Assembly (NCBI GenBank): GCA_018296165.2
Contig: JACKQL020000032.1
Location: 186,001-250,000 of the forward strand
Direction: 5' to 3'
Length of the DNA stretch: 64,000 nucleotides
Source: Termitomyces sp. T153
Taxonomy: Eukaryota > Basidiomycota > Agaricomycetes > Agaricales > Lyophyllaceae
Part shown: one piece after another, positions 1 through 11,416 of the stretch
Numbering within the stretch: position 1 is the stretch's first letter
Layout of the letters: each line of letters begins with the position of its first letter
Program-made: the position numbers and the translations under genes
The notes under the pieces: generated by a model
Seen by the model: only the letters and a program-made list of their open reading frames with translations
The model's database searches: none
What the model was told of the DNA's origin: nothing

Positions 1-1429
1 TTTTTTGGGGCTCCCATGTGTTGTCCTCAGGTCTGTAGCCCTTCCAGCAGACTAAGTACTGGGGTCGTCCGCGGACCAAGCAGGAGTCAAGGATCTGGTC
101 AACCTCATAGCGGTACTTGTCCTTGACCTTGACAGGGGGTGGTTGGCTGGGGCACTGGCCAGGGAAGGGGTCCAGGGCATGTTTTTTGAGGAGTTGAACA
201 TGGAACATGGGGTGGAGGCCTTTCAAGCCTGGAGGTAGGTTGAGTTTATAGGCGTGCGTGGAGACCTTCCAGAGGACTTTGAAAGGACCAAGGCACTTGT
301 GGTCTAGTTTGATGGAGGGCTTCTGGGTCTTGAGGTTGTGTTGATTGAGCCAAACCAAGGTGCTGGGAGGCCAGTTGGGGGTGGGGTCGTGTCGGGCATT
401 GGCATGTTTGGATTAGGCTTGATTGGCGGTGTTGATCTCATCCCGGAGAAATTGGTGAAGGGATTGGAGGTCCTCAGCGACTTTGTGGGCAGCATGGGAG
501 GGGATGTCCTTCAGAGACAGGGTGAGTTGGGGGTTGTAGCCTTTGTTGGCATAGAAGGGGGAGACTCCAGTGGCAGAGTGGGGTGTGTTGTTGTAGGTGA
601 ATTCGGCGAGGGGGAGTTCTGCGCACCAGTCATTCTGTAAATAGTTAACGTATAGGCGGAGATACTGCTCCAGCATCTGGTTCACTCATTCTGTTTGTCC
701 GTCAGTCTCCAGGTGATAGGCAGTGGAGAGGTTGGTTTTGATCTTGAGCACCCTGCATAGCAACTGCCAAAAGCGGGATATGAACAGGGGTTTGCGGTCT
801 GAGACGATGTCGTCTGGGAGTCCGTGCTTGGAGAATATGTGTTTGAAAAACAGTTTGGCAAACTCTGGAGCATTGTTGGTGGTGTGGCAGGAGATGAAGA
901 GGGCTTGCTTGGTGAGGCAGCAAATGACAATGAGGATCGCGTTAAAACCTTCAGAATTGGGGAGTTTGATGATATGATCTATTGATAGGGAGGACCAGGG
1001 GCAGCAGCCAACGGAGAGGGGTTTCAATAACCCGTGGGGGCGGTGTCAGGGTACCTTGGCCCAGAGGCAAGGTTTGCAGGCCCTTACATATTGCATGACG
1101 TCCTTCTTCATTTCTGGCCAAAAGTAAGTCCGGGAGATGAGTTGAAGGGTCTTACAAATTCCTGGGTGCCCCCAGAGCTTATGGTTGTGGTGCTGCTGGA
1201 GTATGTTGAGGCAGATGGACTTGTGGTCTGGGGCGTAAATTCATCCACTCCAGAGCAGGAGGCAGTGGTCTGGAGACAGTGAAAAGGGGTTCCTGGTGCT
1301 CGACTCGTCGGGGTTGTTACAGGGATCATGCTGGGTGAAGAAGAAGTCTGGGAGTGAATTTCTGATTTGTTGGAGGATTCCTTCTTCATTTAAAATCAGT
1401 ATGGCATGTAGATTTTTGGGGGGGATTAC
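1..1429 (-). pseudogene. pol: Element C pol, 3' part: integrase and chromodomain
   Basis: On the minus strand, 1,429-1,108 encodes the integrase zinc-binding region, 1,027-686 the DDE core (a DHI motif near the first catalytic Asp, then DIVSDRKPLF and ETDGQTE), and 685-413 the C-terminal integrase segment (AEFTYNNTPHSATG). The bases 125-1 are the start of a chromodomain that continues left of the window. Stops and frame changes separate these pieces, so the gene is dead. Its upstream half is at 20,011-22,862; element A splits the two. It would have encoded cDNA integration, with the chromodomain guiding integration to modified histones in this family. Confidence 0.85.
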
Positions 1430-2380
1430 TGTCATGACCCGCTCCCTAGACCCCAACACTGCCCCCAGCCCCCCCCTTCAATGCTCTGCCAAACTCCCCA
1501 ACCCTCGCCCACCCTCCACGCCCACTTCGAGCAACTCCAACACTTCTTCAGCAGACCCCAACAGCTCCTTGATCAACTCTGATGCCTTCTCCGCAGCAGT
1601 TGATGCATCTCCTGAATTCTCCTGGACTCCCAAGGCTTTCCCTGACCCCAGAATGATCTGCTTTCCAACTGATCCCATCAGAATGTCACTGCGGCCCATT
1701 CCAAGATTGCACCCAACAACCATCGACTCCGTGCAGTTCCATCAAGCCGCTGCCATATTCTCTGCCCTCCAGAGCCGCCCAGTAGTAGGTATATAAGTCG
1801 TAGAAGAACCCCTAGTACTTTAGTCTTGATATTGCATTTACCGGTTTCCCATGTCTTGTCTTTCATCTTGTCCCTGTCTCTATTTTTAGTTTTGAATCTA
1901 TCTCTGTTCTCTGTTTTGTCTCACCTCGTCTCCGCCTCATCTCAACTGTGTATAGTTCCTCTGTCTTCCTAAGTCCCTTTCATCTCCAACAACAGTACAA
2001 ACTCCGCACACGCGCTATGACCCAAACATTTCTACAACAACCCCGGACCTTGCTCCCGCTTGGCCCAGGAACACCTCACATCTTGGCAATCTCCCATCAA
2101 ACCTCCAGCTCTGCCCCCATCAACCGCAAAGCCCCCGATTACCCTGCATTCTAATTGCACGCCCATGAACTTGCTCCAGCACCCGCCCGGGTCCAATGAT
2201 GAGTATACTTGATTTTAGATGCCCCCAAGCTGCTCCGGACTTGCTCGGACCGCCCCTAGCTCCCCCTCACAAGTCCTTCTGCATCAATACCGGACACTTG
2301 GTTATAAGCGCAGGACATTGTGTCTGCCTAGTAAGGACTCACCAGTGTAGCTGAGCCCCTGTCATCAGCGGAACCTAACA
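1430..2380 (+). repeat. 5' LTR of element A (951 bp)
   Basis: It starts TGTCATGACC, ends AACCTAACA (the last bases have decayed from TGACA), and is followed at once by the self-complementary PBS. The two parts of the 3' LTR (17,897-18,402 and 19,561-20,005) add up to the same 951 bp. Homologous LTRs of C (25,397-26,345) and D (34,890-35,826) have similar lengths. Confidence 0.93.
1789..1834 (+). promoter_or_regulatory. LTR core promoter: TATA box and predicted transcript start of element A
   Basis: TATATAAG lies at about 1,789-1,796. The motif AGTCTTGATATTG begins at 1,822, about 30 bp downstream, where RNA polymerase II would normally start. The first 12-13 bases of that transcript are complementary to the PBS at 2,381-2,393. 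The start site is inferred from spacing and from complementarity, not seen directly. Confidence 0.7.
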
Positions 2381-2393
2381 TAATATCAAGACT
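2381..2393 (+). other. Primer-binding site of element A, complementary to its own predicted mRNA 5' end
   Basis: TAATATCAAGACT directly abuts the LTR end. It is the reverse complement of the predicted mRNA 5' end (1,822-1,834), with one G-U pair at the last base. This is the arrangement of self-priming Tf1/Sushi-type elements; I could not test a tRNA match. Confidence 0.75.
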
Positions 2394-2412
2394 CCCCCTT
2401 ACCCTGTTCTTG

Positions 2413-3784
2413 ATGTCTGCGTATAATCCTGCGTACAACCCTGCCGGCTACCTAACTGACGTCTATGGTTGACCAGTACCAGAAAACCCCTATGCCCCGT
2501 TCTATCCAGGCCCTCCCATGAATCAGTACGTCCCCCGTCACTGGACCCCTGCCCCCAACCAGGCATTCCATGCCCCCTCCATCAGCCAGGGAATACCTCT
2601 GGGCTGGCGCCACCCTCCCGTGTTCTCCACCAATAGCAACAACCCCCGCCTGTACCCTGGGGGGTATTCCGCGGTGCCCCCCAACTCTGCCTACCTTCCC
2701 CCTGCCCACTACTACATGTACCCAGTCCCCGCTGCAGCCCCGACCCCTCCGGAGCCTATGGACAATTATTCCCCTCCTCGTATGCCGATTCCTGCCCAAG
2801 CCCCTCCTTCTCCCAGGCAGCAAAGGGTCAAAGTCTACGCCCAACAATGCAACAAAGTCCTCTGCTTCCTCTGCCTCTCTCCTGCAGAGTTTGCAAGACG
2901 CACCCGCACCCTCCTCACCAACCTAGGCTACCCCAACACCTCCGCAACTCCAGAAGTCTGGGCGGATCGACTCTTTGATTTCCATGAGCGCTATCTGCAA
3001 GGAAACCTCTCGGAGACTATGCAAGGCACCCTGGGCATTGATGATAACTTATGGAACGAACTCTGCGCATTGGTCAAAGAAATCCACACTAGCCCAAACC
3101 CCCACCCCTTTGAAGATCCTCTAGACCCCACCTGCTCCTTCTATGTGCAACATGGGAAGCCTGTTGGAACATGAAGCGAAGCCCCGCCTTCCGTTCTCCA
3201 TCAGCAGGAAGAACTCAATGCGGCCTCCAGCATCTTGAGGAACCTCAATCCTGTGGGGGGATTGTTCAATCAACCAGCCATCCATACCTTGGCCCTCTCC
3301 GCTCGCCCTCGGGCCAACTCTGTCCCCAGCGCCTTCCAAACCTGGGACCAGCCCGCCATCTCCGAACCTCACCCCCAATGGCTGCCCCCACGCATCGACA
3401 ACGACAACGACAACCGGACTCTCTCCTACATCAACGAGCCTGGTAACCCTGCCGATGAACACGCCCCATGCAACAGACCTCCACAAGACTGACCCCCCCA
3501 CTTTGACCTCCGTGCCCCTCGTGTCAATGCCCCTCCACCCCATTCCAATGCCCTGGTCCCCCTGCAACAGCCCACGGGTCCTGAGGCACCCTGACCACTC
3601 TTTCTTACTAACCATCCACATCCCCCGCCCGCTCCACTGTCTAACCCTCCCACCGATGCAAATTATTTCAGACCCCCCACCCCCAGGGGACCCCCTCGAT
3701 GGGCCCTGGGGCCCGCTCCAGGCAACGTGGGTCAACCCCCTGGCGGAGGGCCACCCAACAGCGGACCCCCTGGGAGATGGGGCC
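2413..3784 (+). pseudogene. gag: Element A gag, N-terminal part (interrupted by element B)
   Basis: The first ATG after the PBS (2,413) opens MSAYNPAYNPAG, matching the start of the C copy (minus strand from about 25,364). An early stop at about 2,467 replaces a codon read through in C. The segment is rich in Pro, Asn and Tyr, and a conserved stretch near 2,830-3,110 has KVYAQQCNKVLCFLCLSPAE. Frames shift after 3,175. The gene resumes at 10,295 after element B. It would form the amino-terminal half of the capsid polyprotein. No recognised domain is visible in this half. Confidence 0.75.
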
Positions 3785-4948
3785 TGTCACGACCCGTCTC
3801 CTGGACCCCCGCACATCGTCCAGCAACCTCCCATTCTCCAAAACCCCCGACGCTCTGCTGAACTTCTGCCCATGCCCTGCGCCTATTTCAATTAGCTCTG
3901 ACGCAACCTCAGCTAACTCTGACACCTCCTCAGCTAACTCCGATGGCCCCCTGGCCAACTTCGACGCCTTCTCCACAGCCACTGACACTTACCCTGGATC
4001 TCCTGAACCCTGAGAACCACCCCCACTGCTCCCAATCTTCGCCACCCATCATCAACTCAACACCCTGGCTCCTCTGACCCATTCTGGAGTATCACAACAA
4101 CCTCAGGGCGACCCGTGTTCCCAAATGATCCCATCAACATATCAATGCGGCCTGACCCTTGATTGCAACTGACACCTGCCAACTCCATCGAGCTCTGCCA
4201 AGCCCCGCCACTGCAGCCAACATACTCCAACGTTCTCCAGTAGTCAGTATATAAGACATCGAGTAGCTCTTTGTACTCTAGTCTTGATATTACCTACCTA
4301 TTGTTAATGTTACCTATGGTCTGATTGTTTTCTTTCTCGTGTTCTGTGTCTTGTTTTTCTTACTCTCAGTCTCCTGGTCTTATCTCAGTCTCCCGGTCTT
4401 GTCTTGTCTCCATTTCATTATTATTCTCGTTATTGTTTTGTATCCCCACTCAAACCTAATCTTGTTCCATCTTGACCCCATTTCATTTCGTCCAATGCTG
4501 TCTCGGTGACTCTGTCCGGCCATTGTGCCCAAGTCTTCCTCAACCTTAACGACCTCACGAACTCCACAATTACGGTTACGAACCCCAACACTCTTTCACC
4601 AGATTTGAACCTTGCTCTTTGCTTGGTCCCAGACTCCATCAACCCCAATTGATCTTCCATCAAACCCCGGCTCCACTCCCATTGATTGCGTGGCCTCCTA
4701 CCCCTTCGTGTCCGCAAATCTTCATATGGTCTTCTGCCTGAACTCCACCAAGCCTGTCCCATTTCCTCACAATCTGACTTCTCTGGACCTCCCTGGACCT
4801 GTTCGGATCACATCCCACCGACTATCTGCACAAGCAATCAGTGTCCAGAATGCTTTCGAGTGTCTGGTTGCCAGTGCAAGGGGATCACGCCTGCCTAGTA
4901 AGGACTCGCCCAGTGCAGCTGAGCCCCCAGGGTCAGCAGAACCTGACA
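3785..4948 (+). repeat. 5' LTR of element B
   Basis: It is 1,164 bp, TGTCACGACC to ACCTGACA. TATATAAG is at about 4,248-4,255 and the motif AGTCTTGATATTA at 4,280-4,292 marks the likely transcript start. It differs from the 3' LTR at scattered sites that are mostly transitions. It belongs to a different LTR family from A, C and D but shares the same ends and core promoter layout. Confidence 0.93.
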
Positions 4949-4961
4949 TAATATCAAGACT
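4949..4961 (+). other. Primer-binding site of element B, complementary to its own predicted mRNA 5' end
   Basis: TAATATCAAGACT follows the LTR with no gap and is a perfect 13-base reverse complement of AGTCTTGATATTA (4,280-4,292). The pairing is better than in A, which has one G-U pair. Confidence 0.78.
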
Positions 4962-7900
4962 CTACCTTAACCCATCCGTGATGCCTGCATTATCTCTGCA
5001 CACATGATCAAATAACTCCAATGTCTATGGTCTACCCGTGCCTGGAAACCCTTATGATTCATATGGCCCTGCCCAATTTGCCGAGACACATTGAGTCGTG
5101 GATCTGACACCAAACGTCCCCTCCGCTTTGGTTACATCCATACAACGGCTCCCCCCACGGACACCCTCCCCAACCCACACCCAACCTCGAACCCCTCACG
5201 CAGACTGTCAAATCATCTCCCACCCCACCCTTACTCTCTCTGCCAACTCCATTCCCTTGCACAAAGTTGACCCCAACATCACCCAAAGAACAGCATTCTA
5301 AAACCTGGCGACCATCCGACCAAATGAGCAACAATGTCTCCGGCACCATGCCAACCCTCCAACAAATAATAACGCCAACCCGCTGCAAAACAGTCACCCA
5401 TTGCGCGAAGGATTGCCAGCCACAATGAGACCACTGAGAATGTGCTTCCCCGAAGCCCGCCTGTGGATCCACCAACCCACTAGCAACCCCACAGACTGAC
5501 ACCAACAACATTACTGAACCCTACTTTTGACCATCCGACCCTCACTGCGATCACCCCCGAGGAACTATGCCCTCCAACAACTAGCCCCGAAATCACCAAA
5601 ATCAAGCTCAACCCAACAACCCCAACAACAGAGCATGAACCCCAGACCTAGGCTACGCTCCAACCCCAGAACCTGCTTCCGGTCAGTTGGGGACCTTGGT
5701 CGACTCGGCCGTCACCTCTGCCCAACAAATAAAGGGGCCCCGACACCTCCGACCCGACCCCAACAACCCTGGAACTAGACCAAGACATCCCTGAGCTTCT
5801 AGACAGTCAGGAAAAGAATGGCTACGCACCTCCACCCTGCTGCCCAAAGCACAGCCCCAAAGTTAACGAGGAGAACCATGGAACCCCAACTCTCGACAAG
5901 GGACAACTCTGGACCGCGCCGCTATGTCAACACCCTCTCCCACACAATCCGAAACCCCCGACATTGAGGACCCTTGACGCCGACCCTCCCTGCATGCCAC
6001 TCCTGAACCTAAACTCCACCACCAGACTCCGCCATCTCCCACGAAGGAACCCCCAGCATAGGAGCCACCCCAAACTAACTATAGGAAAAAGGACCCTATA
6101 CGAAGTAGTTCCCCTAAGTACTCTAAATTCGCTGACATGTTCATATAAGGGAGGGAGAAGCCCCACCATCATCCAGAGAACATTGATCAGCCGTTCAAGC
6201 AACCTGACGACCCAAAGGGCACACACTCCAATATCCTTAAAGGACCTCCCCCACCTGGCTTGATGACCCAAACAACCCCGTGCCAGCCCAAAACTGCCCA
6301 ACCCACCCCTCTGACCCACTCCAAACCCCTTGACGCAGCTCCGGACCCTGGCAACATGACTCCAGGGCCTCTGCTCTGACTACGACATTTGATCAAGAGG
6401 ACCTACGGCACCAACCCAACAATGATGCCCTGGTAGCCCCAACTCCGCAACATAAATCACCACCAGCTCCGAATCCCGCCCCTATGCCAGAATATGTCCG
6501 TTGAACAGGGACCACATTATTGGAGTACCCAGAAGCAAGCCACATGCAAAGTATCCTCTTTGGAGTACCCAGAAGCAGGCCACATGCAAAGTACCCTCTC
6601 CGGAGTACCCTAAGGTTGCTGACGCCCTTCCCAAAAGATGCCGCATGCCCCGACAATAATTTGACACTGAAGGAAGTGCTGCCCACCCACAACCAGCAAA
6701 GGACATCACATGCTGCAACCCCGCCCTCAGAGTCCCAGCCCACCACTGTCCCACTCCCCTCGCCCAACACGGATTGCTCCCAATGAGAAGACAAAAAAGA
6801 ACTCTGGGACCCTCAAAGTAATCCCCCCAAAAAGTTTCACACACCCCTGGAGAACCCAACCACAACTGACAGAGATCAACCCCGGAGCCCAAGAAATGAT
6901 GAAGTGGCCCCTCCAACTCCACCCCAAACCCTTGAGGGACAAGAGACAACCCCTGAGGAAGCGTACCAAAACCTACCCCATTTGTAGTAACCCCCGGACT
7001 ACTCCAGAACACAAGTGGAAGAATGCCCTAACCCCGTCAACAGACTAAACCCACCCCCCAAACCCCATACCAACCCTGAATCCCTGGTCCTTGCGCTGGG
7101 AACGATGGACCAACAAAATATGTTTTGGGCCCGTTTCCCTGCTCCACAACCACCAAAGTCTTTCTGCTGGGACGATCCATTGCCAACTGGACCCCACATT
7201 ACCCCTACCAAAAGAAGCACCCCAAGCTCTAGAAGACAAAAGCAATGTCATGTAGGTGGCCTAGGACCCACAGACCCCGACTCCGGACCAGGAGAAACTT
7301 ATGGGGACTGGTCAACCCAAATCCTGCCCCCTTGTCACCGGCACTCTGAAGCACACCAAACACCCCCAAGCACACCTGCCCATGAACATGACCCTCTGGA
7401 GCGCGACATCGACCCAAACCAATATTTCAGAACGCAACAAAGCCCCGACCCTGTGTGCCTTTCGTCAAATACAATACTCTGGAGCTCAACAGAACCCCGC
7501 CATATGCAGCCCCACCAAAACATAGATCCCAGGGAAACCCAAGTCAAGGAATTGGATCCTCACCCCAAGGGAGTATCTCCGCCCCCATGCTGACCAAACC
7601 CACAGCCCAGGACGACCGGAGAACCAGCTCCCGCCAACTTATTACAAGGACCCCCCCTCCAGACCAACTATGCCACAAGGACGAACCTTGCCCCACTAAC
7701 CCCACCAATGAAGAGGGCCCCGCCGCCTTCGCCACCAGCATTGGCATAAGGGCCAGATCACGGGAAGACCTCCGTCCCTCCCACCAACTGCACTGACAAG
7801 AAACCCAAAGCCCCAAACCCCGCTGGACACACGTGAAAGATTTGAAGGTCTGCCCTCCTGTACCAACACGGCGCACGTCCCCACTGCAGACTGAAGAAAA

Positions 7901-8170
7901 CCCCTACACCCCTGGTCAGAAATTCCGAGAATCAAACCCAATAACACCATTCCAAAATGCCATGGAACTCCATAGGAGAACTCCCACCACTCCTGCCGAA
8001 CCTTGGGAGCCCCCCCTGCGATGCTCTGCCCCGTCCCGACAAACCCCAGGACTAGCCAGCACAGACAGCACTAGCGGGCATAACCCCCGCCTCTGGATTC
8101 ACTAGGGATTCAACTCCCACTCACACCCCTGCATGTTTCACTTACTTCGCCCTCATACAAACTAAAACCT
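4962..8170 (+). other. Degenerate internal region of element B without a usable gene
   Basis: The stretch is rich in C and A, and every frame is short. Around 6,095-6,150 and again at 6,600-6,630 it resembles the start of the RT domain (the PEYHKFADMF segment of A at about 12,840), so RT-proximal sequence is present twice and out of context. From about 8,020 it aligns with the end of the A chromodomain ORF and the following spacer (A 15,740-15,890). I read it as shuffled, decayed pol sequence, not a new gene. Confidence 0.6.
6521..6610 (+). repeat. 40-bp tandem repeat inside element B
   Basis: Units at 6,521-6,560 and 6,561-6,600 are near-identical and begin TGGAGTACCC. A third, partial unit starts at 6,601 and runs into the RT-like scrap. 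Confidence 0.85.
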
Positions 8171-8291
8171 CACTTCACATGCCCAGGGACCAAGAAAAGA
8201 ACATGTTTGCATACAAAAATTACATATATATACAAGGCGAGGGAGGCAGCAAGTCTAAAAGCAACAAGAAATGGGGCCCACACTCACCCCC

Positions 8292-9125
8292 TCACTCCCT
8301 CCCTGGATCCCCCCGCAACCCTATTCCCAGATTGACTTCCATCTGGGCCCGCACCACTGCTAAGACCTCCGCCAACCCCAGCAACGCCTCCCCCGCATCA
8401 ATCACCACCTTCCACCATGACCCCGGGGCCACCACATTGCATCGCCGATGCCCTGCCAGCAACCTCTCCAATCGCGCCATCCCCTGCTGCAACTCCGGGG
8501 GCTGAACCATGGACCCCTGCATCAACCCATCCTGAATCGACGCAAATGCCGCGGAGGCACCGTCCAGGAGGACCCAGTGCTCCTGCACCCAGCCTAACCC
8601 CAGAAAATGAACTGTCAGTAACGAATGGAGGAGTGGAAGACCACTCACGAAGGATCCCCGCACGCCCCAAAGTGGCCTCGTTGGCCAACCAATCCTTCCT
8701 CCGCCTTGCTGCCTCCAGCTCCGCCCACAGCGCATCCCCTCCTGGAACTCATCCCTGCCCCTCTGCTTCCCCCGCGGGCTGCCCCTTCATCTGCATCAGA
8801 CGCTCCCGCAAGCCCCACACCTCTAATGCTTGCTCCGTCACTACATGCACCAATGTGTTCCTTTCCTGCTCCATCACCCCTTTCTCCATCCGCGCCATGT
8901 CACAGTCCTCCCTCGCCTGTCAGAGCTCACCCTCCCATGCTGCCAATGACATCGTCAAAGCCTCCACCTGCTTGCAAAGGAAGACCTCCATGATCAACTT
9001 TGTCTCCCACACCACTATCACTCGCTGCAGACTGATCAATATTGCTTGGCTTTGACTCCCATGCCCCACCAATCCCCATCCTGCTCCCTGCGTCTTGAAG
9101 GGTCTCGATGCTGAAGGGGGGGTGA
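8292..9125 (-). pseudogene. Antisense ORF of element B (shortened copy)
   Basis: It reads opposite to the element, from just inside the 3' LTR. A first frame near 9,070-8,920 contains VVWETKLIME and VEALTMSLAAWEGEL. After a stop come coiled-coil-like residues and then WLANEATLG (near 8,690). A clean 55-nt intron follows (8,594-8,648, GTGAGT to TTAG, phase 1), and the next exon reads WVQEHWVLLDGASAAF and ELQQGMARLERLLAGH down to about 8,292. Compared with copy A, the Cys-rich centre is missing. Function is unknown. B has the best-preserved splice signals of the three copies. Confidence 0.65.
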
Positions 9126-10289
9126 TGTCATGACCCATTCCCTGGACCCCCACACATTGTCCAGCAACCTCCCGTTTCCCAAAACCCCCGAAGCTCCGCT
9201 GAACTTCTGCCCATGCCCTGCACCTATTTTGATTAGCCCCGATGCAACCTTGGCTAACTCCGATGCCTCCCTGGCTAACTCTGACGGCCCCCTGGCCAAC
9301 TTCGACACCTTCCCCGCAGCCACTGACACTTACCCTGGATCTCCCAGACCCCAAGAACCACCCCCGCTGCTCCTGATCTTCGCTACCCATCATCAACTCA
9401 ACACCCTGGCTCCTCTGACCCATTCCGGAGTATCACGACAACCTCAGGGCAACTCATGTTCCCAAATGATCCCATCAACATATCAACGCAGCCTGACCCT
9501 TGATTGCAACTGACACCTGCCAACTCTGTCGAACTCTGCCAAGCCCCGCCACTGCAGCCAACATACTCCAACGTTCTCCAGTAGTCAGTATATAAGACAT
9601 CGAGTAGCTCTTTGTACTCTAGTCTTGATATTACCTACCTATTGTTAATGTTACCTATGGTCTGATTGTTTTCTTTCTCGTGTTCCATGTCTTGTTTTTC
9701 TTACTCTCAGTCTCCTGGTCTTATCTCAGTCTCCCGGTCTTGTCTTGTCTCCATTTCATTATTATTCTCGTTATTGTTTTGTATCCCCACTCAAACCTAA
9801 TCTTGTTCCATCTTGACCCCATTTCATTCCGTCCAATGCTGTCTCGGTGACTCTGTCCGGCCATTGTGCCCAAGTCTTCCTCAACCTTAACGACCTCACA
9901 AACTCCACAATTACGATTACGAACCCCAACACTCTTTCACCAGATCCGAACCTTGCTCTTTGCTTGGTCCCAGACTCCATCAACCCCAATTGATCTTCCA
10001 TCAAACCCCAGCTCCACTCCCATTGATCACGTGGCCTCCTACCCCTTTGTGTCTGCGAATCTCCATACAGTCTTCTGCCTGAACCCTGCCAAGCCCATCC
10101 CATTTCCTCGCAATCTGACTTCTCTGGACCTTCCTGGACCTGTTCAGATCACATCCCACCGACTATCTGCACAAGCAATCAGTGTCCAGAATGCTTTCGA
10201 GTGTCCGGTTGCCAGTGCAAGGGGATCACGCCTGCCTATTAAGGACTTGCCCAGTGCAGCTGAGCCCCTGGAGTCAGCGGAACCTGACA
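9126..10289 (+). repeat. 3' LTR of element B
   Basis: It is 1,164 bp, starts TGTCATGACC straight after a purine run (AAGGGGGGGTGA, about 9,114-9,125), and ends CTGACA. It is the same length as the 5' LTR and very similar to it. Confidence 0.93.
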
Positions 10290-10294
10290 GGGCC

Positions 10295-11416
10295 TGGCGA
10301 TGGACAACTTCCCCCCCCAGCACAGAAACGGGAACAACTACTATTACTACTACAATGCTGGACCCCCACCCTGAGCTCAAAATCCACAGGATGATACCCA
10401 TGACACACTGGCCTGGGAGGGTAAGCTTGACATTCAGAAACCCAAAGCCTTCACCAGCCGCGACTCCCGGAAGTGGCAAATCTTTCTAACCCAGTGCCTG
10501 ACTATGTTCCAAGCTAAGCCGATCACCTTCCAACTTGAGAGCTCACAAGTGGCCTTTGCCGCATCATATTTACAGGGTATTGCCTTCAATCATTACACCG
10601 CGCTACTCCAGTTTGACCCCAACAACCCCATGCTCTCCAATTGGCTTGCTTTCACCCAGGAATTCTCGAGTAAGTTTGGCATCTTTGACACCATAGTGGA
10701 GGCAGAGGAAAATCTCTTCAACCTCTGAATGCGTGACAACAAATGCTTCATGACCTTTATTGTACGGTTTGAACGGGAAGCCTATGAGACTGGCTGGAAC
10801 TACAACGCTCTCTGATTCACCCTCCATCGCGCCCTGCTCCAACGAATCAAGGACATCCTTTGCCTTGCACCCAAGCAAACCACCTACGACAGGTACAAGG
10901 CGCTTGTTACCCAGGTCGACCAACCTTACTGGGAAGATCGCAGCAAAAACACAGCACTCCGGACCCCCTGGAATGCCTCTGGTAACACCAACTGGCAGGC
11001 TGGAGCAACCAATGGCATTCAGTCCTCAATCTCTGCTAACCCCGCCAACCCTACACCCTGTTTTCCCTTGGGCCGAGGGATTGCCAGCACCAACCCACCC
11101 CAGGGGCAGCGTCCACCGGCCCAGCTCAACGCCACCAACCTCCATGAAACCCCAGAACCCTTGGACACCAACCCCAATGACCATGATGACATTCCAGACC
11201 CTGCCAACAACCAGGAAGCCTTATGCACAAACTGGATCCAGAATAGCCCATGGATTGACGTGCTGGAGGAAACGCAGGAGAAATGACAGAAGGAGGGCGC
11301 GTGCATCCTATGTGGTGAGCAGAGACACTTTATTTGCAATTGTCCTAAACGACAGGTGATGGGACGTGCCATATGGACGTAACTACCAGTTTACAGAAAA
11401 TGAGTCGGCAGTTTAG
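10295..11416 (+). pseudogene. gag: Element A gag, C-terminal part: capsid-like domain and CCHC zinc knuckle
   Basis: It continues the gag frame after element B. The retrotransposon-gag region spans about 10,430-10,950 (WQIFLTQCLTMFQ, LQGIAFNHYTALL), with stops near 10,728 and 10,815. A CCHC knuckle (C-x2-C-x4-H-x4-C) is at 11,302-11,343. Compared with C, 17 nt are missing near 11,380, which shifts the end. In C the gag frame ends in a TAG shortly after the knuckle, and pol lies in the -1 frame. Confidence 0.8.

Larger units (their letters stand above)
3785..10289 (+). mobile_element. Element B: non-autonomous (LARD-like) chromovirus derivative inserted in gag of A
   Basis: Two LTRs of equal length (1,164 bp; 3,785-4,948 and 9,126-10,289) start TGTCA and end CTGACA. 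They are flanked by the 5-bp TSD GGGCC (3,780-3,784; 10,290-10,294), which restores the gag reading of A when B is removed. The internal region has a PBS and a polypurine tract but no readable RT, RNase H or integrase. It keeps scraps of pol, the tail of the chromodomain ORF and a shortened antisense ORF. Mobilisation would have needed proteins from a relative. Confidence 0.9.
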
